Below are positions 1 through 6,945 of a DNA stretch of 12,199 bases, in pieces. The notes below the pieces were generated by a model. It was not told the origin of the DNA. It did not search any database and worked only from the letters and a program-made list of their open reading frames with translations. The position numbers and the translations under genes were made by a program. The DNA lies in assembly GCA_002437115.1 (NCBI GenBank), contig DJOD01000010.1, positions 1-12,199 on the forward strand. Direction: 5' to 3'. The first letter of the stretch is position 1. Each line of letters starts with the position of its first letter. This DNA comes from Prevotella sp. UBA6447 (GTDB taxonomy: Bacteria; Bacteroidota; Bacteroidia; Bacteroidales; Bacteroidaceae).

Positions 1-118
1 ACTACCGCTGAATAGTTACAAACCGCAAAAGCGGAGTTAATGGATGTTAATCGCTAATTTGCAGCAAACTAATCATTTTCTGACATAAACAATGCGAGAT
101 TGATTTCTTGCAAACAAT
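1..118. other. AT-rich stretch without a visible gene
   Basis: No reading frame in this stretch looks like protein. It is clearly richer in A and T than the genes to the right. It holds one small perfect hairpin, CCGC-AAAA-GCGG at 23-34. On the minus strand the sequence TTAGTTTG, near 67-74, is one base off the Bacteroidota -7 element TAnnTTTG. It could be the promoter of a minus-strand gene lying left of the window, but no convincing -33 element accompanies it, so no promoter is called. Confidence 0.5.
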
Positions 119-119
119 G

Positions 120-165
120 GGAACTTTATGGTATCATTTACGCTTGATGCCATAAAGTTCCTTTT
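120..165. terminator. Long hairpin downstream of the FKBP gene, probable terminator
   Basis: The arms 120-136 (GGAACTTTATGGTATCA) and 145-161 (TGATGCCATAAAGTTCC) pair over 17 bp with a single G-T wobble position and an 8-nt loop. On the plus strand the stem is followed directly by TTTT (162-165); on the minus strand it is followed by CATTGTTTGC, a weaker T-tract. It starts 18 nt past the FKBP stop codon. The simplest reading is a terminator for the minus-strand FKBP transcript, perhaps bidirectional and shared with a plus-strand gene left of the window. The stem is seen directly; the terminator role is inferred. Confidence 0.6.
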
Positions 166-178
166 GATTTACAGATAC

Positions 179-565
179 TTACAAAATGCATACTGGTTCA
201 AGCGTGGAACCGCCTGGTATGCCTGGTTGCGAGAACTTGCCGTAGCCCATCTCGGCTGGCACGTACACCTCCCACCTATCGCCCACGCACATCTGCTGCA
301 TGGCGACAATCCATCCCTCGATAAGGTCTGAAAGGCGGAAGGCCGCAGGCGTTCCGCCGCGACTGGAGTCAAATTTCCGTCCATTGATAGTCCAACCCGT
401 GTAGTGAGCCGTGACGATGCTGCGCCGCGATGGGTGGTGACCATCGTTTTTCCCATCGGCCAACACCTTATAATACACCCCTTTTCCAAGAGGCTTCACA
501 CCCTCCTCTCGCGCCTTTTCCTCCAACCATTGGCGATTGGCAAGCGCATAAGATTTCTTCACCAT
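179..565 (-). CDS. FKBP-type peptidyl-prolyl isomerase lacking its last beta-strand
   Basis: This 128-residue protein has no signal peptide, so it should be cytoplasmic. FKBP enzymes catalyse cis-trans isomerisation of X-Pro bonds and often act as folding helpers. Family landmarks are clear: VTAHYTG (51-57), FDSSRGG (65-71), LIEGW (81-85), VGDRWEVYVPAEMGYG (94-109) and the loop FSQPGIPGGSTL (111-122). In this family STL is normally followed by a beta-strand of the type IFEIELLGI that completes the sheet. Here it is followed by only six unrelated residues, EPVCIL, and a stop. Neither other reading frame restores the missing strand, so this is a lost or replaced 3' end rather than a simple frameshift. 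The protein may be unstable or inactive. The ATG at 565 gives the N-terminus usual for these proteins. The gene lies 111 bp downstream of the Rpn-like gene in the same direction, so co-transcription is possible. Family assignment is secure; functionality is doubtful. Confidence 0.85.
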   Translation of the reverse strand: MVKKSYALANRQWLEEKAREEGVKPLGKGVYYKVLADGKNDGHHPSRRSIVTAHYTGWTINGRKFDSSRGGTPAAFRLSDLIEGWIVAMQQMCVGDRWEVYVPAEMGYGKFSQPGIPGGSTLEPVCIL

Positions 566-676
566 AGAACTATCTGTTTAATCGGTTGCGCCAAAGTGAC
601 AAGGCTGTGATCTTCGTCTCACTGGCCTTCCCCACCATAAAACAAGGGGCAAAACAGGCAAACAAGAAGCATTCCT

Positions 677-1681
677 TCATCCGTTTTGCAATTTCGAGTC
701 TACAGAAGATTCGAGCATCTTTCTTATCTCATCAAGGCTTTCACCCATGGTCTGCGCAATTACGCTAACTGTCATTCCACTTTTATATAGTGAAGTGGCA
801 ATATTTCTTATTTGCTCGTCCCGCTGCTGGATCTGCTCGTCCCGCTGCTGGATCTGCTCGTCCTTACGTCGAAGCTGCTCGTTTCTTGCCTTCAATTCCT
901 TTTCGCGCTGCATGATAGCCGTGTCGCGGTCTTCGATGGCTTTGTAATACTCGTCCTCCACATTCATGTCCTGACGCATATCAGAGTCGGCGGCGGCGGC
1001 TGTGAGCATGTGGAGCATGTACATCATGTCGGCATCGTCCTCATATTTGCGCTCGTCTATGTTGAGTACCTGCTTGTCGGTTGCGTCCTTGCGCGATTGG
1101 TCGAAAACACTGAGAACTTTCTCTAGCCGGTTGTTCACACGTCCCCTCAGGCGCGGTATCTGCACGATGATGCTGTTGTGCGTGAGGCTCTCCACGAAGG
1201 GCTCCTCCCTGCCCTCCTCGACAACCTTTCCGTCATAGTCGTACACATCATGGTTGACATAGACCACGGGAGCCTCAATGTTTCCCACCTTGTGTCCCAA
1301 CAAGTACACCGCCACCATAGGATAAGCGAACCCCTTTGGAGAGTCTTTGCGGACATTCATCTTGTTGCTGTATTGCGCGCCAAGGTATTGCCTGAAGCGC
1401 AAGGTCTCCGTGTCGAGCCATGTCTTCTGAAGCTCTATCAGCACGACACGCTCTTTCAGAACCCCGCTTTCCGCATCCTTCTCGCGCACGGTCGCAGCAA
1501 AGTCGATGCGGAACATCGACAGCGTGTCGCGCGTGGCGTTTACATATTCGTGCGGTCGCATCTCCACTTTCACCACCTCCTTCTTCAGCAAGGCGGAGAG
1601 GATGGTCTTCGATATGCGCTCGTCGGACATGATATACTTGAACACTGAGTCGTAGATAGGATTTGCCACATGTAGTATCAT
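677..1681 (-). CDS. Rpn-family PD-(D/E)XK nuclease / putative transposase
   Basis: The protein has 334 residues from the ATG at 1681. The opening (HVANPIYDSVFKYIMSDE) and the segment TETLRFRQYLGAQYSNKMN are typical of the Bacteroidales 'PD-(D/E)XK nuclease family transposase' group related to Rpn (recombination-promoting nuclease, YhgA-like). Likely catalytic residues are D60 (FRID) and E83/Q85 (VVLIELQK), matching the D...ExQ form of the motif. Known Rpn proteins are metal-dependent DNA endonucleases that stimulate RecA-independent recombination; some are linked to phage defence. The C-terminal third is a charged coiled coil of QQRDEQI heptads, then a short helix-turn-helix-like end (SGMTVSVIAQTMGESLDEI). 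The frame stays open up to an ATG at 1771, but that start is rejected: a promoter-like element lies inside the extra 30 codons, and those residues do not fit the family's N-terminus. No transposon ends were seen. The gene appears intact. Confidence 0.85.
   Translation of the reverse strand: MILHVANPIYDSVFKYIMSDERISKTILSALLKKEVVKVEMRPHEYVNATRDTLSMFRIDFAATVREKDAESGVLKERVVLIELQKTWLDTETLRFRQYLGAQYSNKMNVRKDSPKGFAYPMVAVYLLGHKVGNIEAPVVYVNHDVYDYDGKVVEEGREEPFVESLTHNSIIVQIPRLRGRVNNRLEKVLSVFDQSRKDATDKQVLNIDERKYEDDADMMYMLHMLTAAAADSDMRQDMNVEDEYYKAIEDRDTAIMQREKELKARNEQLRRKDEQIQQRDEQIQQRDEQIRNIATSLYKSGMTVSVIAQTMGESLDEIRKMLESSVDSKLQNG
813..863. repeat. 21-bp tandem repeat inside the Rpn-like gene
   Basis: The unit TGCTCGTCCCGCTGCTGGATC occurs twice without a mismatch (813-833 and 834-854), and a third copy begins at 855-863 before diverging. 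Read on the minus strand it encodes the heptad QQRDEQI, so each unit adds exactly one coiled-coil heptad and keeps the frame. The flanking residues (KDEQI, ARNEQLRR) look like older, diverged copies. Such a repeat can gain or lose units by slippage. Confidence 0.9.
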
Positions 1682-1716
1682 AAGCGTACCTTGAGTTTGG
1701 TTTGACAATACGCTTG

Positions 1717-1750
1717 CAAACTTACATATTTTTTCGCGAAATTCCGCCAA
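1717..1750 (-). promoter_or_regulatory. Probable Bacteroidota-type promoter of the Rpn-like gene
   Basis: On the minus strand TAAGTTTG (1717-1724) fits the Bacteroidota primary sigma factor -7 consensus TAnnTTTG exactly. A TTGG at 1747-1750 lies 22 nt upstream, a little further than usual, as a possible -33 element. Transcription would begin near 1710, leaving a leader of about 30 nt before the ATG at 1681. This placement decides the start of the gene. No Shine-Dalgarno sequence is present, as usual in this phylum. Confidence 0.55.
1732..1741. promoter_or_regulatory. TTTCGCGAAA palindrome between the promoter elements
   Basis: A perfect 10-bp palindrome, TTTCGCGAAA, lies between the proposed -33 and -7 elements of the Rpn-like gene. 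This is where a repressor would block RNA polymerase, so it could be an operator. It could also be chance in a short AT-rich leader, since the symmetry does not extend into the flanks. No regulator gene is nearby. Confidence 0.3.
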
Positions 1751-1790
1751 CCGCGACCTGGAAAAATGCAAATTGCCTTGCCAACGCTAC

Positions 1791-1834
1791 AAAAAGGCAA
1801 GGGCCTGACCCCATGCGCGGAATCCGGCCCTTTT
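1791..1834 (-). terminator. Terminator of the FIVAR protein gene
   Basis: The arms AAGGGCC (1799-1805) and GGCCCTT (1826-1832) form a 7-bp GC-rich stem. On the minus strand the stem is followed by GCC and five T's (complement of 1791-1795), a fair intrinsic terminator. On the plus strand it is followed by TTTT (1831-1834), so it might work in both directions. It lies about 80 nt past the stop of the FIVAR gene and upstream of the Rpn promoter, separating the two transcripts. A second 7-bp pairing, CCTTGCC (1776-1782) with GGCAAGG (1796-1802), overlaps and competes with the left arm. Confidence 0.6.
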
Positions 1835-1849
1835 AGGTTGTCATTCCAA

Positions 1850-1906
1850 GGGGCTGGCCATCGGCCAACACCCCAGGGATATGTTGCTTGTCAGCAGTGA
1901 GCTGAC
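1850..1906. other. Two further hairpins in the 3' region of the FIVAR gene
   Basis: Between the FIVAR gene stop and its terminator are two more stems. One is at 1890-1906 (GTCAGC-AGTGA-GCTGAC, 6 bp, 5-nt loop), nine bases past the stop. The other is at 1850-1874, with inner TGGCC-ATC-GGCCA and outer GGGG/CCCC arms separated by a small internal loop. Neither is followed by a T-run. They may stabilise the 3' end of a long mRNA or pause polymerase; this role is inference. Confidence 0.45.
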
Positions 1907-1914
1907 GCGAGCGT

Positions 1915-4900
1915 TTACCTCACGCTCACCTTCTTCACGACGGTGGCACCCGACACGTTGATGCACACCAGGTAGACACCGCTGTTGAGTTGCGTGTGTG
2001 CGGATGTGCTCACCAGTTGTCCGTTCACCGTGAGCACGTGCACACGGGCGCCAGCCGGCAAGTTGCCGATGGAGAGAGCGCCCTGGCTCACCTCAATGGC
2101 CAGCTGCCTACCGCCGATGGCCACGATGCCCGTTGCCTCCACGTTGTCCTTGAAGATGGCGATGTCGCGACGGAGCTTCTTGACAGCCAGGTCGATGTCA
2201 TCTTGGTTGGTGCTCTCCAGCGCCTTGGCGTTCTTGGCGTAAGAGTCCTTCAAGTCTTGCAGGTAGTCGGGATCGCAGGCAATCTCGCCGGCGGTGGCCT
2301 GGCGGATTAGCTCCTTGGCCTCGGCCAGCAGCTCGTTGAGCTCCGTGTAATCGCAAGGCACATAGGTAGCCTTGAAGGCCGCGATGGCCTCCTTCAGTGT
2401 CTCCACCTCCGCGTCGACGGTGGCCTGGTTGCACAGGTTGTCGCTCTTCAGCGTATCTGCGTGCGCCACAGCGTCCTGCAAGGCTGTGAAGGCAGCCTCG
2501 GGATACTTGCCGGGACCCTCGCCCTTAAAGAGCTTGGCCTCCTCCAGCACCTGGTTGGCCTCAGTCACCTGGGCAGTCAGGGCCGCATAGTCGATGGTGA
2601 CCTGCGCCTTGGCAAACAACTCACCAGCAGCCTTGAGCGCCTCCGTGGCGGCATCCAGTTGTTCCTGGGTGGCCTCGCCATTGTTCAGCACCGCCTTCGC
2701 CTCAGCGATGGCAGCCTTATAAGTGTCGATGGCAGCCTGCGGATACTGCTTGTCGAAGTCGCCCGCCACAGCCTGTGCGGCTACGGTCTCAGCCGCTGCG
2801 ATGGCCACAGTGAGCGAGTCCTTGTTGATCACATCCTCAGCGTGGGCCTTGCCCACATAAGTGTCGATGGTGGCCAGCAGGTCGGTGGTCACCGCGTCGA
2901 GCTCCTCCTGCGAGGCAGCCTTGTTGGCCTTGGTGCGCGCGGCAGCGATGGCGGCACGGAAGGCTGCGATGTCCTCGGCGAAGTATTGTCCCTTCTTGTA
3001 GCCCTCCACCATGGCATTGGCTGCGTTGTTGGCCTTCTCCAGGGCAGCGTTGAACGCCACGCGGTCGAGCTTCACGCCGACGTAAGCCGTGATGGTAAAG
3101 TAGGCGTTTGCGTTGCCCGCGCCTGCCTTGTCGCTGTAGAGAGCCGTACCCGATGCTGTGCCGTCAGAGCCCAGGAAGGTATTGGTCGTGGCAAACTTTA
3201 GGCCGAGATACTTGCCTTCGAGGCGCACCACCTGCAGGTAGGCAGCCGTGGTGTCCTTGTCCGACCACAGGGTGTTGTAGCTTCCATCGCGCATCAGATA
3301 CGTTCCATCGGCCACTGAGCGGATGCGGTATACATTCTCCAGGTCCTCATAGGCTACTTCCTCGAGTGTCATGAGCTGCAGGTCAGCCGCACCCTCCTCG
3401 GGCTTGGCAGTGATGACCGCGCTGCCGCTGACGGTGGCGCTGAGCAGGTTGCCGCTCGAGTGGGTCACCACATAGGTCTGTGTGGCATCAAACTCCGTTA
3501 GGGGGTTGAAGCCATCCTTGAAGGCCGCGATGGCGTTGTTGAGCGTCTCCACCTGCACGTTGGCCTCCTCGTAGGAGGTGATGTTCTTCAGGGCTTCCTC
3601 CGCAATTGCCACAGCCTTCGTAAGCTCATCGTAGGCGGTCTGCGAAACCTGCCAATATTCGGTGCCCACCTCGGTGTCGGCCAAGAGCTTCTTGGCCTCG
3701 GCGATGACGGCCGAAAGAACCGCCGTCGGTGTGTGAACCTGTATGTACCAGTAGTTCTTTCCGTCCTGTCCATTCTTGTTGCTGAACACTGGCGAGCCCG
3801 CGTCGGTCTTGTCCACACCCATGACAGAGCCCGATCCCTCGTTCTTGATTTGGATGTAGGAGCCATAGTCGACCACGTTGAAGATAGCATCAGCCTTTGT
3901 CAGATCGGCATCGGCACCCGACTTAGTGTCCCACGAACCACTGCGGAACACATAGTTGCCATTGGCGTCGCGGAGGTTGTAACCGACCTTCTCAGCACCC
4001 TCGGGAGCCGGTAAGAAGTAGAACACCTGCGTGCTGTCGTTCATGTCGGCGGCAACAATCTGCACTGTTCCTCCACCTGTGGTGAGAGCCAGTGAGCCAG
4101 AAGCCACATTGGTGAAGTTGTATCCCACGCCTACCTGGAAAGCTGGTACGACAGCGGCCTTATAAGCATCGATGGCAGCAAGCAGGGTCGTCGTAGCCTC
4201 GTCGATCGTCTCCTGCATGGGGTTCTGGAGTACGCCTTGCGCTGTGGCAATGGCCTGACTCAAGGCCTGGCGCGCCGTGGCCGGATACTGCCCGCGCTCA
4301 TCGCCCTCAGTGGTAGTGGCGAGCAAGTTCTCGGCCGAGGCGATGGCTTTCTCGAGCTTGGCGGTCGACACGTCGCTTGTGGCCTCCACCTCGCCTAAGA
4401 AGAAACAATCGAAGCTTGACGCGGCGTTGAGCCAACCCAGGTTGACCACCACATAGGGAGCCGAGGCAGTAAACACGATTTGTGTCTGTACCCACTTGTT
4501 GCCCTCATACTGGATGGTGCCTATCTGCGTGTTGGTGGCAGTCTCGCTCGACGAGGAGTAGAGGCGACTGTACTGCGTGTTGCTCGACATGCCGCCCTGT
4601 GTACGGTAGGCCCAGCAACTGAACACGTAGGTCTTGCCTTCCTCCACGGCCCAGCCTGTCTTGATCGACTGAGGCTTGCCACTGCCCGCGCCACCCAGCG
4701 CGTGCACACAGGCACTTCCGTCTGGACCACCCGTCGGCTGGATTTCAAAATAGTCGGCTGAGAGGTCGGAGCCGTCGCCTGCCTTCCATCCGGCCAGGCC
4801 GTCGTTAAACTCGGGGTTGGTCACCAGGTTATCGCCCTTGACGAGGTAGACCACGTCGTCTACCGTTACCTTTTCGCCCACCTTTGGCAGGTAACTCTGC

Positions 4901-4977
4901 GCGCTGAGCGCCACACTCTGCAAGATTCCCAACAGCACCAACAGCAATGTCGGGAGAAAGGTAAGTTTTGTTCTCAT
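1915..4977 (-). CDS. Large secreted FIVAR-repeat, lectin-like multidomain protein with T9SS-like tail
   Basis: The protein has 1020 residues. A signal peptide (residues 1 to about 26, ending near ALSA) leads into a jelly-roll, carbohydrate-binding-like module (about 45-200, with LVTNPEFNDGLAGW). Then come a FIVAR-like helical repeat (205-277), a beta-trefoil-like module (278-417), FIVAR (418-492), a second beta-trefoil-like module (497-635), four more FIVAR-like repeats (about 637-712, 718-790, 796-873, 876-946) and a tail (950-1020) ending GVYLVCINVSGATVVKKVSVR-like, as in T9SS type A sorting domains. FIVAR repeats are three-helix spacers common in surface adhesins and glycosidases. No catalytic domain is recognisable, so a binding or scaffolding role at the cell surface is more likely than enzymatic activity. 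It is separated by 374 bp from the gene upstream and closed by a terminator. The ATG at 4977 is chosen because the signal peptide follows it directly. The ligand cannot be read from the sequence. Module borders are estimates by eye. Confidence 0.8.
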   Translation of the reverse strand: MRTKLTFLPTLLLVLLGILQSVALSAQSYLPKVGEKVTVDDVVYLVKGDNLVTNPEFNDGLAGWKAGDGSDLSADYFEIQPTGGPDGSACVHALGGAGSGKPQSIKTGWAVEEGKTYVFSCWAYRTQGGMSSNTQYSRLYSSSSETATNTQIGTIQYEGNKWVQTQIVFTASAPYVVVNLGWLNAASSFDCFFLGEVEATSDVSTAKLEKAIASAENLLATTTEGDERGQYPATARQALSQAIATAQGVLQNPMQETIDEATTTLLAAIDAYKAAVVPAFQVGVGYNFTNVASGSLALTTGGGTVQIVAADMNDSTQVFYFLPAPEGAEKVGYNLRDANGNYVFRSGSWDTKSGADADLTKADAIFNVVDYGSYIQIKNEGSGSVMGVDKTDAGSPVFSNKNGQDGKNYWYIQVHTPTAVLSAVIAEAKKLLADTEVGTEYWQVSQTAYDELTKAVAIAEEALKNITSYEEANVQVETLNNAIAAFKDGFNPLTEFDATQTYVVTHSSGNLLSATVSGSAVITAKPEEGAADLQLMTLEEVAYEDLENVYRIRSVADGTYLMRDGSYNTLWSDKDTTAAYLQVVRLEGKYLGLKFATTNTFLGSDGTASGTALYSDKAGAGNANAYFTITAYVGVKLDRVAFNAALEKANNAANAMVEGYKKGQYFAEDIAAFRAAIAAARTKANKAASQEELDAVTTDLLATIDTYVGKAHAEDVINKDSLTVAIAAAETVAAQAVAGDFDKQYPQAAIDTYKAAIAEAKAVLNNGEATQEQLDAATEALKAAGELFAKAQVTIDYAALTAQVTEANQVLEEAKLFKGEGPGKYPEAAFTALQDAVAHADTLKSDNLCNQATVDAEVETLKEAIAAFKATYVPCDYTELNELLAEAKELIRQATAGEIACDPDYLQDLKDSYAKNAKALESTNQDDIDLAVKKLRRDIAIFKDNVEATGIVAIGGRQLAIEVSQGALSIGNLPAGARVHVLTVNGQLVSTSAHTQLNSGVYLVCINVSGATVVKKVSVR
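2370..3534. repeat. Diverged internal repeats of the FIVAR region
   Basis: The 19-mer CCTTGAAGGCCGCGATGGC occurs identically at 2370-2388 and 3516-3534, in both cases encoding the conserved end of a FIVAR unit (AIAAFK). The bases after it also stay similar (…GTCTCCACCTCCGCGT versus …GTCTCCACCTGCACGT). This points to FIVAR units copied within the gene and later diverged. The coordinates span both copies; the sequence between them is not one continuous repeat. Confidence 0.7.
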
Positions 4978-5351
4978 GATTCTGATTTTTAGATGAATAA
5001 ATATTATGAATTACTGAAAATAAGATTTTTGGATTATGCCATGTTCGTTTTGGTGACAAGTGAACCATTTGGTTCTCAAAAGGGGTTCATAGGGGGGTAT
5101 GTTTCTTTATAAAATTAGGCCTTTATCGTGCACAATAGAGGGCAAATCTTCGCTCAATAGGGACTTAACTGTGGGTCAAAAAGAAGGTCTATCGAACTAT
5201 CATAAGGCATATTTTTCTGGAAAAAGTGCCTCTGCAATATACAGAAAGTCATTGTCTGTCCGCCGAAGGGCACAAAACCATCGACAGGCGCGCTAAAACG
5301 CAAGACGGAAAACGACGTGTTTTTTCATGACCACCTTGCCACCCGTTCCCG
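4978..5351. other. 374-bp intergenic spacer without a convincing gene
   Basis: The spacer is richer in A and T than the genes on both sides. It should carry the promoter of the FIVAR gene on the minus strand, but no full TAnnTTTG element was found. TATTTTCA near 5018-5025 is two bases off and lacks a -33 partner. An imperfect inverted repeat lies at 5205-5231 (AGGCA and TTTTTC pairing with GAAAAA and TGCCT around a 2-nt centre). A clustered GAACC/GGTTC/GGTTC motif lies at about 5062-5089, and a run of six G's at 5092-5097. No clear terminator for the upstream lipoprotein gene was found. The 65-codon plus-strand frame at 5099-5296 has no protein-like features and is not called. Confidence 0.5.
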
Positions 5352-6941
5352 TCAGTTGTATAATCGGTTCCGACTGCTGTCGTTGGCTGGCAAGGCCGTC
5401 ACACGCGACGAGGGACCATCGTGGCGCAGCAGCGCGCTGCCGCCATAGCTTGCCGGAGTCGCCTCGCGGCGGATGGCACGAGACAGGTCGACGGCATCAA
5501 CGGCCACAGGCCTAACCATCAGCTCCGGCACGTTGTAGCTCTTGAAGAGGCGCAGGTCATCGTCGGCGCGGCGCTGGGGCAACAAGAAAGGCTTATGCAC
5601 GCGCCCTTGGCGGTCGAAGTAGGCAAAGTAGACGCGCGTGTAGTTGCCGTCTTGGCGGCGCGAGGTGAACATCACCCACCGTCCGTTGCTTGACCACACG
5701 TGATAACTGTCACTCTTGGGCGAGTTGGCGGCGCGCAGGGGCGTGGCGTAGCCGTTGCCAAGATTGACGACCCAAAGGTCCGAAGACTGATGCCACACAT
5801 GGAACTGCCCGTAGTCGGCCAGCGAGAAGAGTAGGTAACGTCCGTCGGGCGACACACGTGGCAATGCCGCGCTCTTGCCCATGGCAACCGCGTCGAACAC
5901 GAGGCGGCGGTCGCCGAAGCGGCGCGTCGTGGTGTCGAAGCTGCGTGCGTAGATGTTGTAGTGAAGGCTCTGGTAGGCGCTGTCGAGCTCGTTGTCGATG
6001 TCGCCCGTCTGCTGCTCCAGGTGGGCAGAGGTGTAATAGAGCGTGCGCCCGTCGGGGCTCCAGGCCGGGAAGGTCTCCAGCTCGTCCTTGCGCTTGTCGA
6101 TGTCGTACACCTTGTTGGCCTTCACATCATAGAGCACCAGGTCGCTGGCATAGTCGATGACTTCTACCTTCTGCACGTCGCGCGTGTGGAACACCTGCCC
6201 TGTCTCGTTCACTGAGTAGGCGATGAACTTTTCCGTGGGGTGCCACTGTGCATAGACACCCGCCGAGAGCGTGCTGTCGGTCTTGAGGTTCACCTTGGTG
6301 ATATGCTTGCCGTCGATGAGCACCGTGCCACCCATGGCCTGGCGCACGTGGAACTGCGAGCGACCGTTGCGCCCGTAGTTGGCGGGTATGTGGCAGTTGA
6401 CACATTGGCCATTGTCGCCGTCGCTGAGCATCATGTTGTCGTAGACCACCCGCGTGTCGAAGGAGGTGAGGTCGCGCTGGTTGATGGTCAGCTCCTCATA
6501 GTCGACATACGACGGCTCGATGAGTCGGTAGGTCATATAGGGGTCGATGGGCTCGGGTGCTATGTCGTAGGAGAGGGTGTTGTATCGTTTCCACCCTTCG
6601 CCCTTCTTGTCCACGTAGATGTCGACGTGCACCTGGTGCCCCTTGGCGCCCTCCAGCAGTGCGTGCCACGCGTCGACGGGTATGTCGACATCGCGCCCTT
6701 CGAGCGTCATGCCCTCGCGGTCCGCGTCGCTGTAGATGTGGGTCAGCCAGCCGTCGCCCTCCTCATTGATGCGAAAGTTGAGCGGCGCGATGTTGGGGGG
6801 CAGCGTGGCACCCGCGTTGTCGGCGGGATAGACGGCAGCCACACGACCAGCCTCAGTGGCCTGCTCGGGCAACGAGGGGTTACACGACAACAGGATCAGG
6901 GTCAGGGTCAGAGCCGCGAGCAGGATATGTGTTATCTTCAT
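5352..6941 (-). CDS. Lipoprotein with CxxCH heme-type motif and PD40/TolB-like beta-propeller
   Basis: The protein has 529 residues. The N-terminus (LTLILLSC) is a lipoprotein signal with the modified cysteine at C20. C180-V-N-C183-H184 is a class-c heme attachment motif, and the only cysteines in the protein are C20, C180 and C183. From about 230 the chain has propeller-blade signatures: AQWHPTEKFIAYS (231-243), AWSPDGRTLYYTS (293-305), RVSPDGRYLLFS (362-373) and VWSSNGRWVMFTS (415-427). Bacteroidota homologues with the same CVNCH motif are usually annotated as TolB-like or 'cytochrome c biosynthesis' proteins; true function unknown. If heme is attached, that would happen in the periplasm via a maturation system encoded elsewhere. 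The ATG at 6941 is 4 bp past the stop of the DUF6057-like gene, so the two are almost certainly co-transcribed and probably translationally coupled. An electron-transfer or sensing role is inference. Confidence 0.8.
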   Translation of the reverse strand: MKITHILLAALTLTLILLSCNPSLPEQATEAGRVAAVYPADNAGATLPPNIAPLNFRINEEGDGWLTHIYSDADREGMTLEGRDVDIPVDAWHALLEGAKGHQVHVDIYVDKKGEGWKRYNTLSYDIAPEPIDPYMTYRLIEPSYVDYEELTINQRDLTSFDTRVVYDNMMLSDGDNGQCVNCHIPANYGRNGRSQFHVRQAMGGTVLIDGKHITKVNLKTDSTLSAGVYAQWHPTEKFIAYSVNETGQVFHTRDVQKVEVIDYASDLVLYDVKANKVYDIDKRKDELETFPAWSPDGRTLYYTSAHLEQQTGDIDNELDSAYQSLHYNIYARSFDTTTRRFGDRRLVFDAVAMGKSAALPRVSPDGRYLLFSLADYGQFHVWHQSSDLWVVNLGNGYATPLRAANSPKSDSYHVWSSNGRWVMFTSRRQDGNYTRVYFAYFDRQGRVHKPFLLPQRRADDDLRLFKSYNVPELMVRPVAVDAVDLSRAIRREATPASYGGSALLRHDGPSSRVTALPANDSSRNRLYN

Positions 6942-6945
6942 GATG

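Noticed and set aside
813..863. CRISPR-like repeats
   Set aside because: The units are contiguous, without spacers, in frame, and encode coiled-coil heptads.
677..1681. Rpn-like gene as part of an insertion sequence
   Set aside because: No terminal inverted repeats or target-site duplication were found around it; genes of this family are usually solitary.
1682..1771. Upstream start for the Rpn-like gene, 30 extra residues
   Set aside because: The segment contains the -7 promoter element and a palindrome, and the family N-terminus begins at MILHVANPIYD.
2461..3201. Plus-strand open frame of 246 codons
   Set aside because: It lies antisense within the FIVAR gene, and its open state follows from the high GC and repeated codons of that gene. 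No protein-like features.
5130..5200. TTGACC...TATTGAG on the minus strand as a sigma-70-type promoter
   Set aside because: The -10 match is poor and the form is not the Bacteroidota consensus.
5099..5296. Small plus-strand gene of 65 codons in the spacer
   Set aside because: Composition is not protein-like, there is no promoter or recognisable motif, and it runs against all other genes.
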